A DNA stretch of 64,000 nt, from contig NBIV01000043.1 in assembly GCA_003194525.1 (NCBI GenBank), positions 310,001 to 374,000 on the forward strand, in the 5' to 3' direction. Each line of letters opens with the position of its first letter. Positions within the stretch are counted from its first letter, which is position 1. A program made the translations under genes and the position numbers. This stretch comes from Gracilariopsis chorda. Its lineage: Eukaryota; Rhodophyta; Florideophyceae; Gracilariales; Gracilariaceae. Below the pieces are notes generated by a model that saw only the letters and a program-made list of their open reading frames with translations, was not told the DNA's origin and did no database searches. Shown one piece after another: positions 8,798-19,061 of the stretch.

Positions 8798-10759
8798 TTA
8801 TAGCTCACGAAGTGAATCAAAAGTCGGTTGTACCGGTCGTGCCCAAATCCTCCCGTATGCTTCCTCCTGCCGCAGAGCCAGAGCCTTCTTATTGCTCAAG
8901 TTTAGGAGCTCATAAAAACATCTGGCAGCTGTTCGTCTGCCGCCTACTTCAGCGAGCGCTTGAGTAAAATCAAACTCACCGTCCTGCAAACGAGAGGCGA
9001 TGAATTCCTGCATCTTGCGCGTACGCGCTGAAACCGTTGCCTCGGTCACACTCTCCTCCGCTTCTACTTGAGCCACTGTCTTTGCTACCTGTGAGAGAGA
9101 GAAAGGAGCCTCACCTTCTGGGGCTGCAGAAACTGACAGGGACTCTCGCGCGGATTCGGCTGCTGCGCTAAGCTCTAGTGGAGGAATTGGTTCGACCTCC
9201 ATCTCCACTTCTGGAGGAGGAAGCACTGGTGATATTGTTTCGCGAGGTGCTGGTACCGCCGGCTCCACGAGCGGAACTTCACCAACCTCCAAGGGGACTG
9301 TTGGTGGCTCCAACTCCAAGAGGCGCGCCATCGTGGGGTCTGCAGTAACCTCCTTTTCTGGCGTTTTCTCTTTTTCTTTTTCAGCCTCCTCTTCTTCCGC
9401 TTCCTTCTCCGCTTCCTCGAGTTGCTCTGGTCTCTCGCCGAGGTCGGCGTCAGAAATAGGACTGGCAAGTATTAGTTCGTCCGCGCGGAAGTTGTCTGAG
9501 AAGAGCTCCATGAGCTGCGGTGCAAGCGGAACGGTAGGTCGCGAAATCAAATCTTCAAAGCGCATCGCTCGGGACACAGCAGTGCGTCTACGCTGAGTAG
9601 GTTGACGACGCAAATCCGAAGTGTCATTAAGGGCGGCACGAAAGTCGGCGGCAGAGATTTCGGTGGCGCCCTCATCCGCCATGACGTACAACTTGCGCTT
9701 GCGACCGCGCCGTGGGGTCGGCGGAGCCTCTGTAGGCTCCGGCGGTTGCTCACCCTCTTCTGGTGGCACGGGAGAGCCCGGTGGCATTACTTGTGGCGGG
9801 GAGGGTTCCTCGGGAAGCGCAGCAAGCGGGGTCTCGGGTTGTTCCAGCATTAGACGGTCGCTGCCAACGGAGATTCGGGCTGGGGGGAGAGAAGCGGGCG
9901 GAGACGGGGGCCGGGGTAGACGCTCTGACTCCGGAGTGACGGGCGGCTCTGGAGCCAAACGCTCGGGTGGTGCGGGCGACGACGGACGCGGGGACGGAAC
10001 GGCGGGTCGAGATGGTGTTGGTTCGAAGACAAGCTCAGGTTGGACGGGCTCAATTTGTTCGAGCTGTTCAGCTCGTTCACGCTCGACAGAGAGCTCTGGC
10101 GGAGCAGGGGCTTCCTCCTCGGGAGGCGGTTGTTCGGCTCGCAGTTGCTCGACAGAAGGCTCTGAGCGCACGGATGGGGTGAGCGGTGTGGTCTGTGTTT
10201 GGCGCTGGCTGGGGGTGAAGAGCAGGGGTTCTGCGTCGAGTTCGAGTTCGGTGTCACGCGGGAGCTGAGGTTCCAAGGCGAAGGCGTCGATGATGCCGCC
10301 CATGAGACCGCCCGCGTACTGCTCGATGGTGATGTCCTGGTCGGCAGCCAGAAAGGCCGAGGAAGGCGGGGGCGCAGCGCGGGACGGGACGAGGTCGAGG
10401 TCGATGTTAGGAGGCTCAAGGGCGTCGATGTTGGGCAGGGTGATGGCTTGAATAGCGGCGGTGTTGTCGGACAGGTCGGTGCGTTGGGCGCGGAAGGTGA
10501 GTTTTAGACGGGTCATAGCGTCAGAAGACTCCTGCAACAGGTACTTAGTCTTGCGGGAAAGGATGCGGACGACGCCGAGCAGAAGGTTGGATGTGAGACG
10601 CAGCGCCATGGGCACGTCCGGGGAGAGGATGGAGCGGACGGCGGTGTGAATGTTTGTGGAGAAGACCATGGCCTTTGTGATCTTGCTCTGCATGTGGGCG
10701 GCGAGCCAGATCTTGGCAAGCGGACCCTTCTTGGTGAGCACATGCTGGGAGTAGAACAT
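8798..10759 (-). CDS. Alpha-kleisin cohesin subunit, RAD21/REC8 family
   Basis: The protein has 653 residues; the ATG at 10759 was chosen because it begins the kleisin N-terminal signature MFYSQHVLTKKGPLAKIW, followed by AAHMQSKITKAMV. The N-terminal domain (about residues 1-100) binds SMC3 in the cohesin ring. The middle (about 150-500) is Pro/Glu-rich and probably disordered, where separase cleavage and SA/Scc3 binding would be expected. The last 60 residues (FTQALAEVGG, RTAARCFYELLNLSN, AYGRIW) fit the C-terminal winged helix that closes the ring on SMC1. The sequence cannot tell mitotic RAD21 from meiotic REC8. It is convergent with BCNT and divergent from EPL1. Confidence 0.92.
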   Translation of the reverse strand: MFYSQHVLTKKGPLAKIWLAAHMQSKITKAMVFSTNIHTAVRSILSPDVPMALRLTSNLLLGVVRILSRKTKYLLQESSDAMTRLKLTFRAQRTDLSDNTAAIQAITLPNIDALEPPNIDLDLVPSRAAPPPSSAFLAADQDITIEQYAGGLMGGIIDAFALEPQLPRDTELELDAEPLLFTPSQRQTQTTPLTPSVRSEPSVEQLRAEQPPPEEEAPAPPELSVERERAEQLEQIEPVQPELVFEPTPSRPAVPSPRPSSPAPPERLAPEPPVTPESERLPRPPSPPASLPPARISVGSDRLMLEQPETPLAALPEEPSPPQVMPPGSPVPPEEGEQPPEPTEAPPTPRRGRKRKLYVMADEGATEISAADFRAALNDTSDLRRQPTQRRRTAVSRAMRFEDLISRPTVPLAPQLMELFSDNFRADELILASPISDADLGERPEQLEEAEKEAEEEEAEKEKEKTPEKEVTADPTMARLLELEPPTVPLEVGEVPLVEPAVPAPRETISPVLPPPEVEMEVEPIPPLELSAAAESARESLSVSAAPEGEAPFSLSQVAKTVAQVEAEESVTEATVSARTRKMQEFIASRLQDGEFDFTQALAEVGGRRTAARCFYELLNLSNKKALALRQEEAYGRIWARPVQPTFDSLREL

Positions 10760-11392
10760 GGCTGGGGGGGAGTATGTACTCAAGATGGGTATGACGGCGG
10801 AGCGCACGGGAGGCGGACACGCGGGGGCTGGCTAGTTGGTTGTGGGGGGGAGCATCGAAGCTGAGCATGGACAAGGAGGGCGCAAAAGCGCGCGAAGAAG
10901 GCGCCGTTTCAACTTTCAACTGTGGCAACGGGGCACGGCTGCAGAAGGGCGGGCAGTAAGGCCCGGCCACATGTCCACGTGCGCGACGTGGCCAGCGCGT
11001 AACGCGGGCGACAGAGCGCGGAAGGCGGCCGGCGGGCGGTGACGGCGCGGAGGCTGCAGCGTTGAGGCGGCGCAGAAGACGGGTGCCCGCCGTCCGCGCT
11101 TAGCCCGACGCGCCCACCGCGCAGCTGCCGCTGCCCCGAAACGCGCACCGCCGTCCACTCCGCCCACCGTCGTCGTCGCCGACCCGCAGCGCGTGCACCT
11201 GCCGCCGTCGCCGCCCCCGCCGTCCCCCGCAAAGTCGCCCCCGCCAGCAGCCCCGCCAGCAGCCGCCAGCGGCCGTTTGCCAGCGCGACGCCATCCGCAG
11301 CCCCCACCAACGCCCATCGCGCCCCAGCAGCGTCAACACAAGCGCGCAAAAAAAAAATCCAAAAAAACTCTACCAAGCTGCCACCTCAACGC
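10760..11392. promoter_or_regulatory. Shared upstream region of RAD21 and EPL1 genes
   Basis: This GC-rich 633-bp interval lies between two divergent genes. An ATG at about 10868 opens a 30-codon frame on the plus strand ending near GGCAGTAAGG, a possible splice donor, but no acceptor that would join it in phase to EPL1 was found. It probably contains both promoters and the 5' end of EPL1. Confidence 0.45.
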
Positions 11393-13420
11393 GTGCCACG
11401 CCGCGAAGGCGGCGCGGCTCAACCCGCCTCGCGCCCCTCCTTCCGCCCGCGCCCGCTCGACCACAACAAGCAGCTGCCCATCATCAAAAGCAGCAAGGAT
11501 CTGCGCCATGAAGATGACGTCGTTGTCAACCGCGCGCTTCCCGCAATCGCCTCGGGCGTCGACCCCGCCGAAGAAGAGGAGCGCCATCTGCAGCAGGCCT
11601 TGCTCGCATCGGTTTTCGGCGCAAATGCTCAAGCCGCCACCGCTGACATCCCCGTTCCCATCGTCAATCCCGTCACCCCGCCCCCGCTGCAGGGCGCTTT
11701 TCGCCTCCCGCCCAACTACATTCTCTTCGACAGAGATGATCTCGACCTCATTGACCACATAGTCGATTACGACGCAGACTTTGTTGATGACCAATTTGCA
11801 GCCCAGCATGCCATCGATCTCGACCTCCTCGAGCGCTGTATGGATACCATGGAGAAGACCCAGGCTCGTTCCGACTCCAACTCTCTGCTATCCTACAGCG
11901 CTCACAAGTCTGCCCTCTCCCAGACAGCTCCGTCCGATGCAATCGCAAAGCTGCTCTACCACCACTGGCTACGCCGTCGCGAGAATCACCCCACACCCTT
12001 CCTGCGTATCTTCCAGCCTCCTCCCGACCCGAAGAACCAAGATCCCGCCGTCGCCTTCCGACCCCGCGAACGCGATGCTGCCTCGGGCATTGCGCGACGT
12101 ATGAACACCTACGATAACTTTCGAAAGGCTGTTGCGCTGCGAGATGAACTGCGACAACTGCGTCAAATTCTCCGACGCGTATTGCAACGCGAGAAGAAAA
12201 AGTCTCAGTTGCTCATGCTTAAAATGTTTGCGCAGCGACTTCACGCCACTGCCGACGGTGCACCGCGGATGGAAACTGTCAATCGCGCAGCCTTCACCTG
12301 TGACACCGAGCCCGTCGTCATCTACGCGTCCAACCTGCGTCCCTCCGCAGCCGTCCTTGTCCCTGTCCGCGGCCTAACCTTGCCGGATTCCATCAACGTC
12401 GTTTCGAAGAAAATTGACGTCGATAAGAACCCCAAGAAGAGCCGCCGCAGAGCCAAACCCACCGACAGGAGAGGTCTCAAGGAAGGCTCTCCTTCCTCTT
12501 CTAACGATTTGCGTGCGCTTTCCAATGCCTACCACTCGAGTATCGACAAGTACGGATTCGACTACCACGGCAACTCCTTCCTCAAACACATGCGTTATTT
12601 CGCCGGCGGTTTCGCCAATTACGGTGTTTCACCGTACGATCATCGCGTCTTTGCGGCCGCCACTGAGCGAAACACTGTTCGCGCCACACCGAGAGAACCC
12701 CATCCCATCACCTTGCCCAATCCGAATCTCAAGTTCGCGAGATTCAGCGGCAGCCTCCGCACGGGAGGTAAGACCGGTCCCCGGTTTGTCAGTGCACAAG
12801 AAATGGCGCAGGACATTCTTGGCACCAGCACTACAACAGAAGCGCTGCAGTCTGAAGAGCCGATTCGTAAGATTCGACGCACTATTCGTGCACGAGGTCG
12901 AGTCGGAAGGGGCGGCAGAATTATGTTTGACCGTGTCATCTTTGAGCCGGAGAGGGGAGTCAGAGCTGCGAGTTATCCAGCAAATGTGGAAATGGGCGGC
13001 GTGTATACGGCAGGTATTCCGTTCCATGAATCTAAACGGGTCGCCAAAAGCTGTCCTAAAGGCGATCTCGGTGAAGTGCTGTTACTTGGTGGCGGAGACG
13101 AAATGGAAACTGCTAGTGCTGATGCCAGCAAGCTGGTGAAACTGGCAAAAGAACTTATGCCAGAAATGGAGCCGATGACCATCGCACCAGATGAAACCGT
13201 TGCCCCAAAAGATGTGATCAAACGATGGCCGCGAAGAACGCCAACCGTTGAGGCGAGTAGGTCGAAATTTTCCCGCTGGCAGCAGGACACTGACAAGGAA
13301 GATGAAGAGACAACCGGAGAGGATTCGGATGACAATTGTGTTGAAGTCGTCCCGTATGACGAGTGGGAGAAGCTTCCTGCGTATGCGCCGAGGAATGAAC
13401 CATTGGTTTCGGAGTTGTAA
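11393..13420 (+). CDS. Enhancer-of-polycomb-like protein (EPL1/EPC)
   Basis: EPL1 is the scaffold that holds the Esa1/Tip60 catalytic module in the NuA4 acetyltransferase complex. The frame has 675 codons. Its N-terminal 300 residues follow the EPcA domain: FRPRPLDHNKQLPI, a NRALP.I.SG turn, EEEERHLQQAL, a segment around LPPNYILFD, the helix YHHWLRRRENHPTP, DPAVAFRPRE, and the basic coiled helix LRDELRQLRQILRRV. The C-terminal half is less conserved, with acidic segments (DKEDEETTGEDSDDN). The frame has no ATG before the conserved domain: it opens with GTG at 11393 and stays open upstream. The true start is therefore probably in an upstream exon or a non-ATG codon. Family assignment is secure, the 5' end is not. 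Confidence 0.88.
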   Translation: MPRREGGAAQPASRPSFRPRPLDHNKQLPIIKSSKDLRHEDDVVVNRALPAIASGVDPAEEEERHLQQALLASVFGANAQAATADIPVPIVNPVTPPPLQGAFRLPPNYILFDRDDLDLIDHIVDYDADFVDDQFAAQHAIDLDLLERCMDTMEKTQARSDSNSLLSYSAHKSALSQTAPSDAIAKLLYHHWLRRRENHPTPFLRIFQPPPDPKNQDPAVAFRPRERDAASGIARRMNTYDNFRKAVALRDELRQLRQILRRVLQREKKKSQLLMLKMFAQRLHATADGAPRMETVNRAAFTCDTEPVVIYASNLRPSAAVLVPVRGLTLPDSINVVSKKIDVDKNPKKSRRRAKPTDRRGLKEGSPSSSNDLRALSNAYHSSIDKYGFDYHGNSFLKHMRYFAGGFANYGVSPYDHRVFAAATERNTVRATPREPHPITLPNPNLKFARFSGSLRTGGKTGPRFVSAQEMAQDILGTSTTTEALQSEEPIRKIRRTIRARGRVGRGGRIMFDRVIFEPERGVRAASYPANVEMGGVYTAGIPFHESKRVAKSCPKGDLGEVLLLGGGDEMETASADASKLVKLAKELMPEMEPMTIAPDETVAPKDVIKRWPRRTPTVEASRSKFSRWQQDTDKEDEETTGEDSDDNCVEVVPYDEWEKLPAYAPRNEPLVSEL

Positions 13421-13791
13421 ATCGTTCATCTCTAATGATATTCACCCCATCTTGTTCGCGAGCAAGAGCACCTGTACAATAACACATCACCAGACTGAAG
13501 CGACCCTTTGTTTCCGATTTTACATCCGGAACTAAACTTTGACACGATTGCTGAGATGCGATCTTTCCATGTCTCCTGTAGAGCTTCCATAGTGTTGTAC
13601 TTCAGAGCATTGACCTTCATCGCCACCGGGATGTCCATGGGCCTGACTTCATGCATCTGATGGCATCTCACGCGAGCATAGAGAACGGCAAAACGAGCTC
13701 AAACGCCCTTCCAGACCTGATAAACTGCGGTTGCATGTAGTTCAGTATACCAAAACCAGAATGCTTGCCACCTTAATGTCGCCGCGGTCCC
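13421..13791. other. Intergenic region between convergent EPL1 and SUA5
   Basis: This 371-bp stretch, presumably two 3' UTRs, has a 79-codon minus-strand frame (13432-13671) without motifs. Nothing else was seen. Confidence 0.5.
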
Positions 13792-14877
13792 TCATGACTT
13801 CAAATCGCCCCCGGCAGCAGCTTTTCGCAGTCGATTCATGACAGCCTCCCCTATTCCATCTACTACATTGCTCGGTGGAACAGCAATAATCATATCAACA
13901 TACTCAACAGCTTTCTCACCTTCTCCGTCGAATGCTCTCAAGGCTCCGTAAAGCTCCTGGGCAAAACTATCAGTGCTCCCATGTTTTCCACACGGTACAA
14001 CAGCAACACCGTCCACTTTCCGCCATTTGTCACAGATCATCTCATCTGCGAGCAAGCCAACTTTCTTTCCATCCTTCAGAAGCATTGAGATCTGATCTTC
14101 AATACCAGTCGAAACCAAACGCATCGTCGGCTTTGGTGCGTAGTGGCGGTACTTCATACCCGGTGCCTTCGGTTTAAGGGATGAGACCTTTGGACAAGAA
14201 AAAGGTAACTCGGCGACAGCTTCAAGCTGTAGCTTAGAAACAGCCCCTGGTCTTAGAATGGTCGGGAGTGTAGGATCAGTAAGGTCGACAACAGTGCTCT
14301 CCAGTCCACATTGTTCTGCTTGCAGCTTTCCGCCGTCAACGATTCCATAAATCCGATCGCGTAGATCTTGTAGCACATGGTGCGCGGTTGTCGGGCTAGG
14401 CCGCCCAGACAAATTGGCGCTCGGAGCGGCAATAGGAATAGCTGCTTTCGCGAGAAGAGCTGCAGCGATGGGGTGTTTCGGTATGCGAATGGCCACTGAA
14501 GGTAGTCCAGCTGTTACTGCAGCTGCCAGACGCGCATGTCGAGAAAGGGGTAACACCATTGTTAACGGCCCTGGCCAAAACGAAGCGGCAAGTCGCAAAG
14601 CAATAGGAGGCAGCGGCGGGGTTAGACGGTAACGGGATATGTCGCCAAGGGATGACACATGCACGATCAGCGGATTATCCGAAGGCCTCCCTTTTGCTTC
14701 AAAAATGCGCGAGACAGAAGAAGGGTCGAGAGCGTTAGCGCCCAGTCCGTACACCGTTTCGGTGGGAAAGGCTACTAATTGGCCGGAACGCAGTGCGGCG
14801 GCTGCGTGGGTGATATCTAGCTCGTTCGTGCCACAGAAGATGCGAGGAGCCGGTGCTTTCGAGGGTACTGTGGGCAT
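13792..14877 (-). CDS. Threonylcarbamoyl-AMP synthase, Sua5/YrdC family
   Basis: The enzyme makes threonylcarbamoyl-AMP from Thr, bicarbonate and ATP for the t6A37 modification of ANN-decoding tRNAs. The YrdC domain fills the N-terminal part: VAFPTETVYGLGANAL, the KGRPSDNPL motif, GLPSVAIRIPKHP, and PSANLSGRPSPT. The PGMKYRHYAP linker and a C-terminal Rossmann-like domain show the long Sua5 form rather than a stand-alone YrdC. The ATG at 14877 gives 361 residues. ATGs at 14928 and 15138 are in frame and would add 17 or 87 residues, perhaps an organelle-targeting extension. The open frame continues further into the LTR at 15201, which cannot be original. The LTR insertion lies only 63 bp from the farthest ATG and may affect the promoter. 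Confidence 0.93.
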   Translation of the reverse strand: MPTVPSKAPAPRIFCGTNELDITHAAAALRSGQLVAFPTETVYGLGANALDPSSVSRIFEAKGRPSDNPLIVHVSSLGDISRYRLTPPLPPIALRLAASFWPGPLTMVLPLSRHARLAAAVTAGLPSVAIRIPKHPIAAALLAKAAIPIAAPSANLSGRPSPTTAHHVLQDLRDRIYGIVDGGKLQAEQCGLESTVVDLTDPTLPTILRPGAVSKLQLEAVAELPFSCPKVSSLKPKAPGMKYRHYAPKPTMRLVSTGIEDQISMLLKDGKKVGLLADEMICDKWRKVDGVAVVPCGKHGSTDSFAQELYGALRAFDGEGEKAVEYVDMIIAVPPSNVVDGIGEAVMNRLRKAAAGGDLKS

Positions 14878-15200
14878 TTCGATTGAAAGATGATGGCAAC
14901 ACATGCAGAAGTGTTCTTCCTTCCCCATGGCGATGTGACGACGGAGTGAAAGCGCTCTCTCGGCGGCGAGCAAGCCTCGCCAGCCTTCTACTGCATGACA
15001 GGCATTTGGCGCGCGCGTGTCTTTATTGCCACCGCTTCGACATGCACACACATTTTTACACCTGATCAACGAGGCAACCTGGTTGAGATGTAGATAACTT
15101 GCAAGTGCTATTGCTGTTGCATATCGATTTTGATTCATAATCAATCTAAATTTTGGAAATGTTTTACTTTGTAAGTGATAAAAAATATGCCTTGTACTGT

Positions 15201-15537
15201 TGTGTGAGAGCCGAAGTTGGCATTCGTGTTCACCAGGGGTTAGGGGCGAGTATGTATGCAAGTGACGGTATAGCCAATGATGAGTCAGGACAAACTTGCC
15301 GCGACGTTGGGGCTATGCGCCTGCTCTTCTGCCATTGCTTTTCTCTGGGGCCTCTTGCTCGCCCGCTTCTTATCGTTCTGGTTCAAGCCCGTTCGCATGC
15401 TTCGGTCTCTGTCTTTTGCACTCAATTGCTCTTTCGTAACCTTTTGCATTTACCGTGTTGCTGAAAATGTGTGACTTGGCTCTTATGCACTAATCTCAGC
15501 AGAAAAGACATAGCTTAAGTCTTCACCACGTTTTGCA
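15201..15537 (-). repeat. 3' LTR of element A
   Basis: This 337-bp repeat matches 20158-20486 over its whole length with scattered differences and small indels. It reads TGTGTGAGAG at the left end and TTTTGCA at the right. It is adjacent to the SUA5 5' region. Confidence 0.88.
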
Positions 15538-18500
15538 CGCGCTAATGTTCCAGTTGCCGCAATTCTGTTAAGACGCTTATCACATGCCGCGAAATTTTTG
15601 GTTAATGCGTCTGCATTATTTGCATGTTCCTGAATCCAACTCAAAACATTCAATTCTTTACAGGGGCGTATTTGTGACTGACTATTTTGCCATAATGGGC
15701 AATGTGACTGACTACCTCGGCAAAAAAAGTAGTCACCATCCTATTTTTTGATTATTATTGAAGGGTTTTGACTACCAATTTTGGAAAAGTATTGACTAAT
15801 GACTACTTCATGTGACAAAATAGTTAGTCACAAATACGCCCCTGATTCTTTAGCTTCAAATAAATTTCTTATACGCTGCACTGTCTGCGTCAATCGGTAG
15901 TCTTTTCCTTCATGCAACGTTGTAACTGTGTCGAAAAATCCTTTTGAGTCGACGTTAAGGATGTGGTTAAAGCGATCTGATGCAGAAATAGATCTCATGC
16001 CACATTTGATGTAGTATCCGCGATCATCTGCGTCTGTGCATGCCAAGATTTCCGCGCCATAAGAGGAGTAGGATACTCTGCGCTGCTTACTACTCGACCA
16101 ATCAATGAGATGGTATGTCGTCGCATCCCCTTCTGTAGTGCGGCATCTTAAACCAGTAATCACTCCTGTCTGACTATATGACTGGGATGATGTCACATTG
16201 AAGGCTGCATCAGAGAATGTCAAAACTTCAGCTTCCCGAATTCTTCCAACAGGTCTTTTGAATGAAATGCACGAGTCCAACCGCTTGATTCCTGTTAAAC
16301 TTCTGTTGGCCTCAATTATATCCTTCACTTTGAGATGTGGCATACGTTGTTGAATTTCGGATCCTACGTATGCAGCCTGCGGAAGTACACCACTGCCAAG
16401 CCATATCATCTCACCTGCCATCTTGCCATACGCTTTCCTTTCGTATTCGGTAGCTAAATCCAGCAGCAGAGATCTTCTCTTTTTGCTCATGTTAATGGAG
16501 TTGAAAGAGTTGGAGTAGTCTTGCATCGATAATTGAATGTCAAATCTTTCCGATTGGCGTATGACACATCCGTTAAACTGGACTTCGTCGTTAATAATTG
16601 TCTTATCTGAAATCTTTTTGCGATGTCACCAGCAAATTCTTTCATGCTGTCAACTTGACCGGCAATCAAAAGGTCATTTGTTAGCGTCGCTACAATCAAC
16701 ATGATCTCGGCTTCTTTGCCTCGTCGTATGAAAAGCTGGCTGACTTCATATACCCTCTCAAACTTTGCCGCTCCAAGTAGCCAAGCTTCTATGACCTGCG
16801 CCCACTGCCTTCCAGCTTCGCTGATACCATATGGGAGTTTCACCAATTTCCACAAAACACCTCGTGTTCCTTTCTATTCTGGTGGTGGGCGAATGTACAG
16901 CTCTCGTGTGATCGGCCCACTCTGTAGATACGCTCCATTAATGTCGATGCACCCGATTCTGAGCATCAGAAATGTCGCAAGTGACAAAAGCAAACGGATG
17001 ATTGGGAATTTTGCACTGGCAGAATCATTGCGAATGTTGCCCTTTTCTTTGTCCCTGTTACCGTGCGGACAAAGTCTTGCCTTCATACTTTTGTGTCCTT
17101 TTTCCTCTCGCTTTACTTTGTAGACTATGTTTGAGCTGACAATGTTGGCGGATTTCAGGACAGAGTGCTCTGGGACTTCAACATAAGCGCCTTTCCAGGT
17201 GTTCTCGATTTCCTCTGTTACTGCTTTGTCCAGGATGCATGGAGGCGTGCTATCCATCTTCTTCCTCATAACCTGTGCATCACCAGTCACTCAAAATATC
17301 TCTTCTAATACTTTCTGCTCGTCGGATTGTAGCTCGAAACCCTTTGCAGGTAGCCGGTTTTCGGATAGATGTGCCGACGTCCATTTCAGGATTTCCGGCG
17401 ACGATTTTTGAAAACAAGCTGGATTGTAAAGTACTCATTTCATATTCGCTCAAATCCGCGTCCTTTTGTCCAAATGCTTCCATCATTATCTGTGCTGGGT
17501 CATCGGGAGTGTGCAGCTCTTTTTCCCGTTGTGTCCCTTCTTGGTGCGCGGAAGAGGGGGTATCATCCGCCGACAAATCTTCGAGTATACCTTGTTGTGT
17601 GAGCTCTCCGTTTGGTGCCAAGCGTATATGTTCGTATGCTACTTGCATTGGTGGTCCTCTGTTTGATCTCCGACATCTGACAAAGAACGGTGTAGCTGAT
17701 ATTACTGTTGCCTTCACCCAATGAACAGGGGTCATTCTGTATGGAGGTATTATAGTACACCCATATCTGAGAACTCGATTTCACAGCCGTAGAAGGTACT
17801 AGGTGGTTGTCATGTGATCGCAATAGCTTTTGCAAGGCTCTTGTTGCAGTGATACTCTTATGTGCGTTTAAGAGATCAGGTGGGACATGATTCTTGGGTA
17901 TGAACAGGAGTGACGGCGAGTACCCACGTGCTAATTGAAAGGAGCTCAGTGTCGACCTTTCATGAAATAGATTGCACAAGAAAGAAGCCCGTGCCACCCT
18001 TGTCTGCGGGGATGCGGTCGTCTGTTCACGAGAGATTCTGTCGAATACATGTTTCAAAAGCCCATTATTGCGTTCAACCTTACCGTTCTTAGATGAAGAT
18101 CGAGAAGGACGTTCTTGTATCTTTATGCCATGTGACTTCAGTACCTTCTGAAGAATCGGTTTCGTGAATTCTGGATCGGCGCTGAATGTCTGGGGTGACC
18201 CGTGGTGGTAAATCCATTCGGTTTCGAGCTTCTCTGCCATTTCACGAGCGTTCCTCTTAGGAACGATTACCCTTTCATCATATTTCGTGCCCGCATCCAC
18301 CAAGTTCAGTACTTCGTATTTATCCCCTGTTATGTAGACCACTAAGAAGTCGGCTTGCAAGAACTGGTTGAGGTCTTCATTAACGTGGTTTATGGATATC
18401 TTATTTTTGTGCGCTGGTCTCCCCGTTGAAGCACAAATGTCACACGCGTTCCAAATTGCATCGCAAGCTTCTGATAGTTCGGCGTTAATCGTGCCTGTAT

Positions 18501-18861
18501 CCCGTAAAATAGCTTTCATCTTATCCACAGAGGCGTGTGTAAATCTATGTAGTTTCTTGATCGCATTCTTGCCGATTCGTAGGGTATTTCGACTTTTCCC
18601 TAGAAGCGTCCTCATCTTTGACCCTCTATGAGGTATAATGTCGACGCGTAGGCGGTCGTTGTTGTCCTCATTCTTTTCAATGTACGTGAAAAACACTCTC
18701 TCTTCTGTATCCATTGGCCTTTTTAATCCGAGTGTGGATGGGGTATCCCGATTAAGTGTGTTACAATATCGTTTCACATCCAGGCCAAGTATCGTAGGTG
18801 AGATTCCTTCGACAATATCAAACGTTAGTGCGGTGGGATGTTCGTTCCTATCACTGATCAC
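15538..18861 (-). pseudogene. Element A pol remnant: integrase, RT, RNase H
   Basis: Frames 18861-17563, 17735-17280, 17290-16874, 16855-16487, 16526-15828 and 15652-15538 together form a copia pol. Integrase is seen in 18861-17563: a GAG-pre-integrase-like region (HASVDKMKAILRD), QADFLVV and SADPEF for the catalytic Asp residues, and KNGKVERNNG for the Glu. RT shows DINGAYLQ at about 16920, but the usual YVDD is LTND in ATLTNDLLIAG, so a catalytic Asp is lost. RNase H shows FSDAAFN, YGAEILA and NVDSKG. Several frame breaks, plus the MITE, make it non-functional. Confidence 0.85.
15661..15844. mobile_element. hAT-type MITE inside element A
   Basis: This 184-bp element has 29-bp terminal inverted repeats beginning CAGGGGCGTATTTGTGACT, with one mismatch between arms. 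It is flanked by a perfect 8-bp duplication ATTCTTTA (15653-15660 and 15845-15852). The CAGGG terminus and 8-bp TSD are hallmarks of hAT transposons. It has no coding capacity. It interrupts the RNase H frame, whose C-terminal part (NADALTK) continues on the far side. Confidence 0.92.
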
Positions 18862-19061
18862 GAGGATCCATGTGGCGATAATTGGCTTAGGATTGGCAGC
18901 AATATCTCCCCATGCCAGAAAGTAATGTGTCCGTGGAGGCTCAAGGTTTAGCGCTATGCCTAACGCGTCGCAGAGTGCTGTTGAATTTTCGATGCCGCTC
19001 GTAGAAGTCGGTGCTCTTTCATCAAGAATGGGATTGAGATCTAGCTGGAGCGTACTAGACG

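Noticed and set aside
8305..8967. 220-codon plus-strand frame between BCNT and RAD21
   Set aside because: It has a GTG start, no recognised domain, and overlaps the conserved C-terminal domain of RAD21 on the other strand. A second frame (8466-8669) in another phase is no better.
9621..10268. Ser/Gly-rich 215-codon plus-strand frame
   Set aside because: It is antisense to the Pro/Glu-rich middle of RAD21; the composition explains it.
15201..15537. N-terminal extension of the SUA5 protein up to 15261
   Set aside because: The first 20 codons of that open frame lie in the LTR of element A and are repeated at 20158-20240, so they are not part of the gene.
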